Below, one piece after another: positions 9,720 to 10,514 of a stretch of DNA of 10,514 bases (positions are counted from its first letter, which is position 1; each line of letters begins with the position of its first letter). This DNA is from Pseudomonadota bacterium. GTDB lineage: Bacteria > Pseudomonadota > Alphaproteobacteria > Ferrovibrionales > Ferrovibrionaceae. The notes under the pieces are model-generated. The model made no database searches, was not told the origin of the DNA, and saw nothing but the letters and a program-made list of their open reading frames with translations. Where the stretch lies: NCBI GenBank assembly GCA_021793055.1, contig JAJYTL010000090.1, positions 1 through 10,514 on the forward strand, written 5' to 3'. The position numbers and the translations under genes were made by a program.

Positions 9720-9747
9720 TTGACCGTTTTCACCATCGCTCTATGCT
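9720..9747 (+). promoter_or_regulatory. Candidate sigma70 promoter for the polyprenyl diphosphate synthase
   Basis: TTGACC (9720-9725) and TATGCT (9742-9747) are separated by 16 bp; they match the consensus in 5 of 6 and 4 of 6 positions. Transcription would start near 9754, giving a leader of about 35 nt to the GTG at 9790. It lies in the 83-bp divergent gap (9707-9789). I saw no equally good promoter for the DUF2007 gene on the other strand. This is prediction only. Confidence 0.5.
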
Positions 9748-9773
9748 GGCGAAAAATCGCGACCCGCGCAAGC

Positions 9774-9781
9774 AAAGGGGA
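9774..9781 (+). promoter_or_regulatory. Ribosome binding site deciding the GTG start of the polyprenyl synthase
   Basis: AAAGGGGA ends 8 nt before the GTG at 9790. This is the best Shine-Dalgarno match in the window, and it supports the GTG over any downstream codon. The ATG at 9800 is out of frame. Confidence 0.65.
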
Positions 9782-9789
9782 TTCTTGGC

Positions 9790-10514
9790 GTGGCGGTTAA
9801 TGTTTTGCCTAAAGACGGTCGCGATTCCACGCGGCCGCCTGCGCTTGATTTCCTGCAGAGCTTGATCGGCGACGACCTCAAGCAGGTCAATCGCGTGATC
9901 CTCGAGCATATGAGCAGCCGGGTGGCGCTGATCCCGGAACTCGCAAGTCATATCATTGCCGCGGGCGGCAAGCGGCTGCGGCCGATGTTGACCCTCGCCT
10001 CGGCCAAGCTTTGCGGCTATTCCGGCCCGCGGCACATCCCGCTCGCCGCGAGCGTGGAATTCATCCATACCGCGACGCTCTTGCACGACGACGTGGTCGA
10101 CGGCAGCGCACTTAGGCGCGGCAATTCCACCGCCAACGTGGTGTGGGGCAATCAGGCTTCGGTTTTGGTCGGAGATTTTTTGTTCAGCCGCGCCTTCCAG
10201 TTGATGGTCGAGGACGGCTCGGTCGAGGTATTACGGATTCTCGCCAATGCCTCCGCCGTCATCGCCGAGGGCGAGGTGCACCAGCTCATCACCGTGAGCG
10301 ACATGGCGACGACGGAAGAAACCTATCTCGAAGTCATCGCCGCCAAGACCGGAGCCCTTTTCGCCGCCGCCTGCCGCATCGGGGCGGTGGTCGCCGACCG
10401 GCCGCCGGCCGAGGCCGATGCGCTCGAGCGCTTCGGCGAGAATCTCGGCATCGCCTTTCAGCTGACCGACGACGCGCTGGATTACGCGGCGCCGGGCAAC
10501 GACCGCGGCAAGAA
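9790..10514 (+). CDS. ispB: Long-chain polyprenyl (octa-/decaprenyl-type) diphosphate synthase, 3'-partial
   Basis: This trans-polyprenyl diphosphate synthase adds isopentenyl diphosphate units to an allylic primer to make the ubiquinone side chain. The window holds 241 complete codons of an expected 320-340 and no stop. Visible motifs are the IPP-binding GGKRLRPML (59-67), the first Asp-rich motif DDVVD (100-104) in HTATLLHDDVVD, GDFLFSRAF (128-136), KTG (196-198), and FQLTDDALD with the second Asp-rich motif at 227-231. Ala95, five residues before the first Asp-rich motif, is small, as expected in enzymes making long chains. The GTG start is set by the strong ribosome site at 9774-9781. Family membership is certain; the chain length (C40 or C50) cannot be read reliably, and C50 is common in alphaproteobacteria. 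It is transcribed away from the DUF2007 gene. Confidence 0.95.
   Translation, partial: MAVNVLPKDGRDSTRPPALDFLQSLIGDDLKQVNRVILEHMSSRVALIPELASHIIAAGGKRLRPMLTLASAKLCGYSGPRHIPLAASVEFIHTATLLHDDVVDGSALRRGNSTANVVWGNQASVLVGDFLFSRAFQLMVEDGSVEVLRILANASAVIAEGEVHQLITVSDMATTEETYLEVIAAKTGALFAAACRIGAVVADRPPAEADALERFGENLGIAFQLTDDALDYAAPGNDRGK

Noticed and set aside
9707..9775. Longer DUF2007 protein starting at 9775 or 9736
   Set aside because: The extra residues are not family-like and would run through the divergent promoter; the ATG at 9706 fits the domain start and has its own AAGGG.
9730..10086. 118-codon minus-strand open frame
   Set aside because: It is a shadow of the polyprenyl diphosphate synthase, whose Asp-rich motifs are clear on the plus strand.

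Overview
The window is GC-rich, gene-dense bacterial chromosome. It most resembles an alphaproteobacterium, plausibly from the Rhodospirillales or a related lineage. The pointers are a split glycyl-tRNA synthetase (glyQ then glyS) followed directly by pyruvate phosphate dikinase, a DUF2007/methyltransferase/S49 peptidase cluster, and a divergent long-chain polyprenyl diphosphate synthase. That lineage call is inference from protein character and gene order; there is no rRNA or tRNA gene in the window to anchor it.

Layout, left to right. A cytochrome P450 (1-1149, +) enters from the left edge without its start codon. It converges on a minus-strand block that fills most of the window. In transcription order (right to left) the block is: DUF2007 protein (9497-9706), TrmN6/YfiC-like methyltransferase (8631-9473), S49 peptidase SppA (7734-8612), a gap of 137 nt, a small membrane-anchored zinc-ribbon protein (7363-7596), a gap of 109 nt, glyQ (6360-7253), glyS (4283-6355) and ppdK (1212-4274). 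At the right edge a polyprenyl diphosphate synthase (9790 onward, +) diverges from the DUF2007 gene and runs off the window.

The minus-strand block probably contains three transcription units: DUF2007-methyltransferase-sppA, the zinc-ribbon gene, and glyQ-glyS-ppdK. The two internal gaps and the divergent gap at the right each hold a sigma70-like promoter candidate with the same -35 hexamer, TTGACC. glyQ, glyS and ppdK are spaced by 4 and 8 nt and are almost certainly co-transcribed. This links glycine charging of tRNA with the pyruvate/PEP interconversion enzyme.

The most unusual feature is the PPDK. A complete catalytic core of about 883 residues is flanked by two strongly basic, Ala/Lys-rich tails of about 40 residues (N-terminal) and 97 residues (C-terminal) that look like histone H1 or AlgP tails. 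The second point of interest is the zinc-ribbon gene. Its predicted promoter places the transcription start on its own start codon (a leaderless mRNA), and a perfect 7-bp inverted repeat overlaps that promoter. I saw no CRISPR array, insertion sequence, phage gene, tRNA, rRNA or obvious defence system. The rest is ordinary housekeeping DNA.
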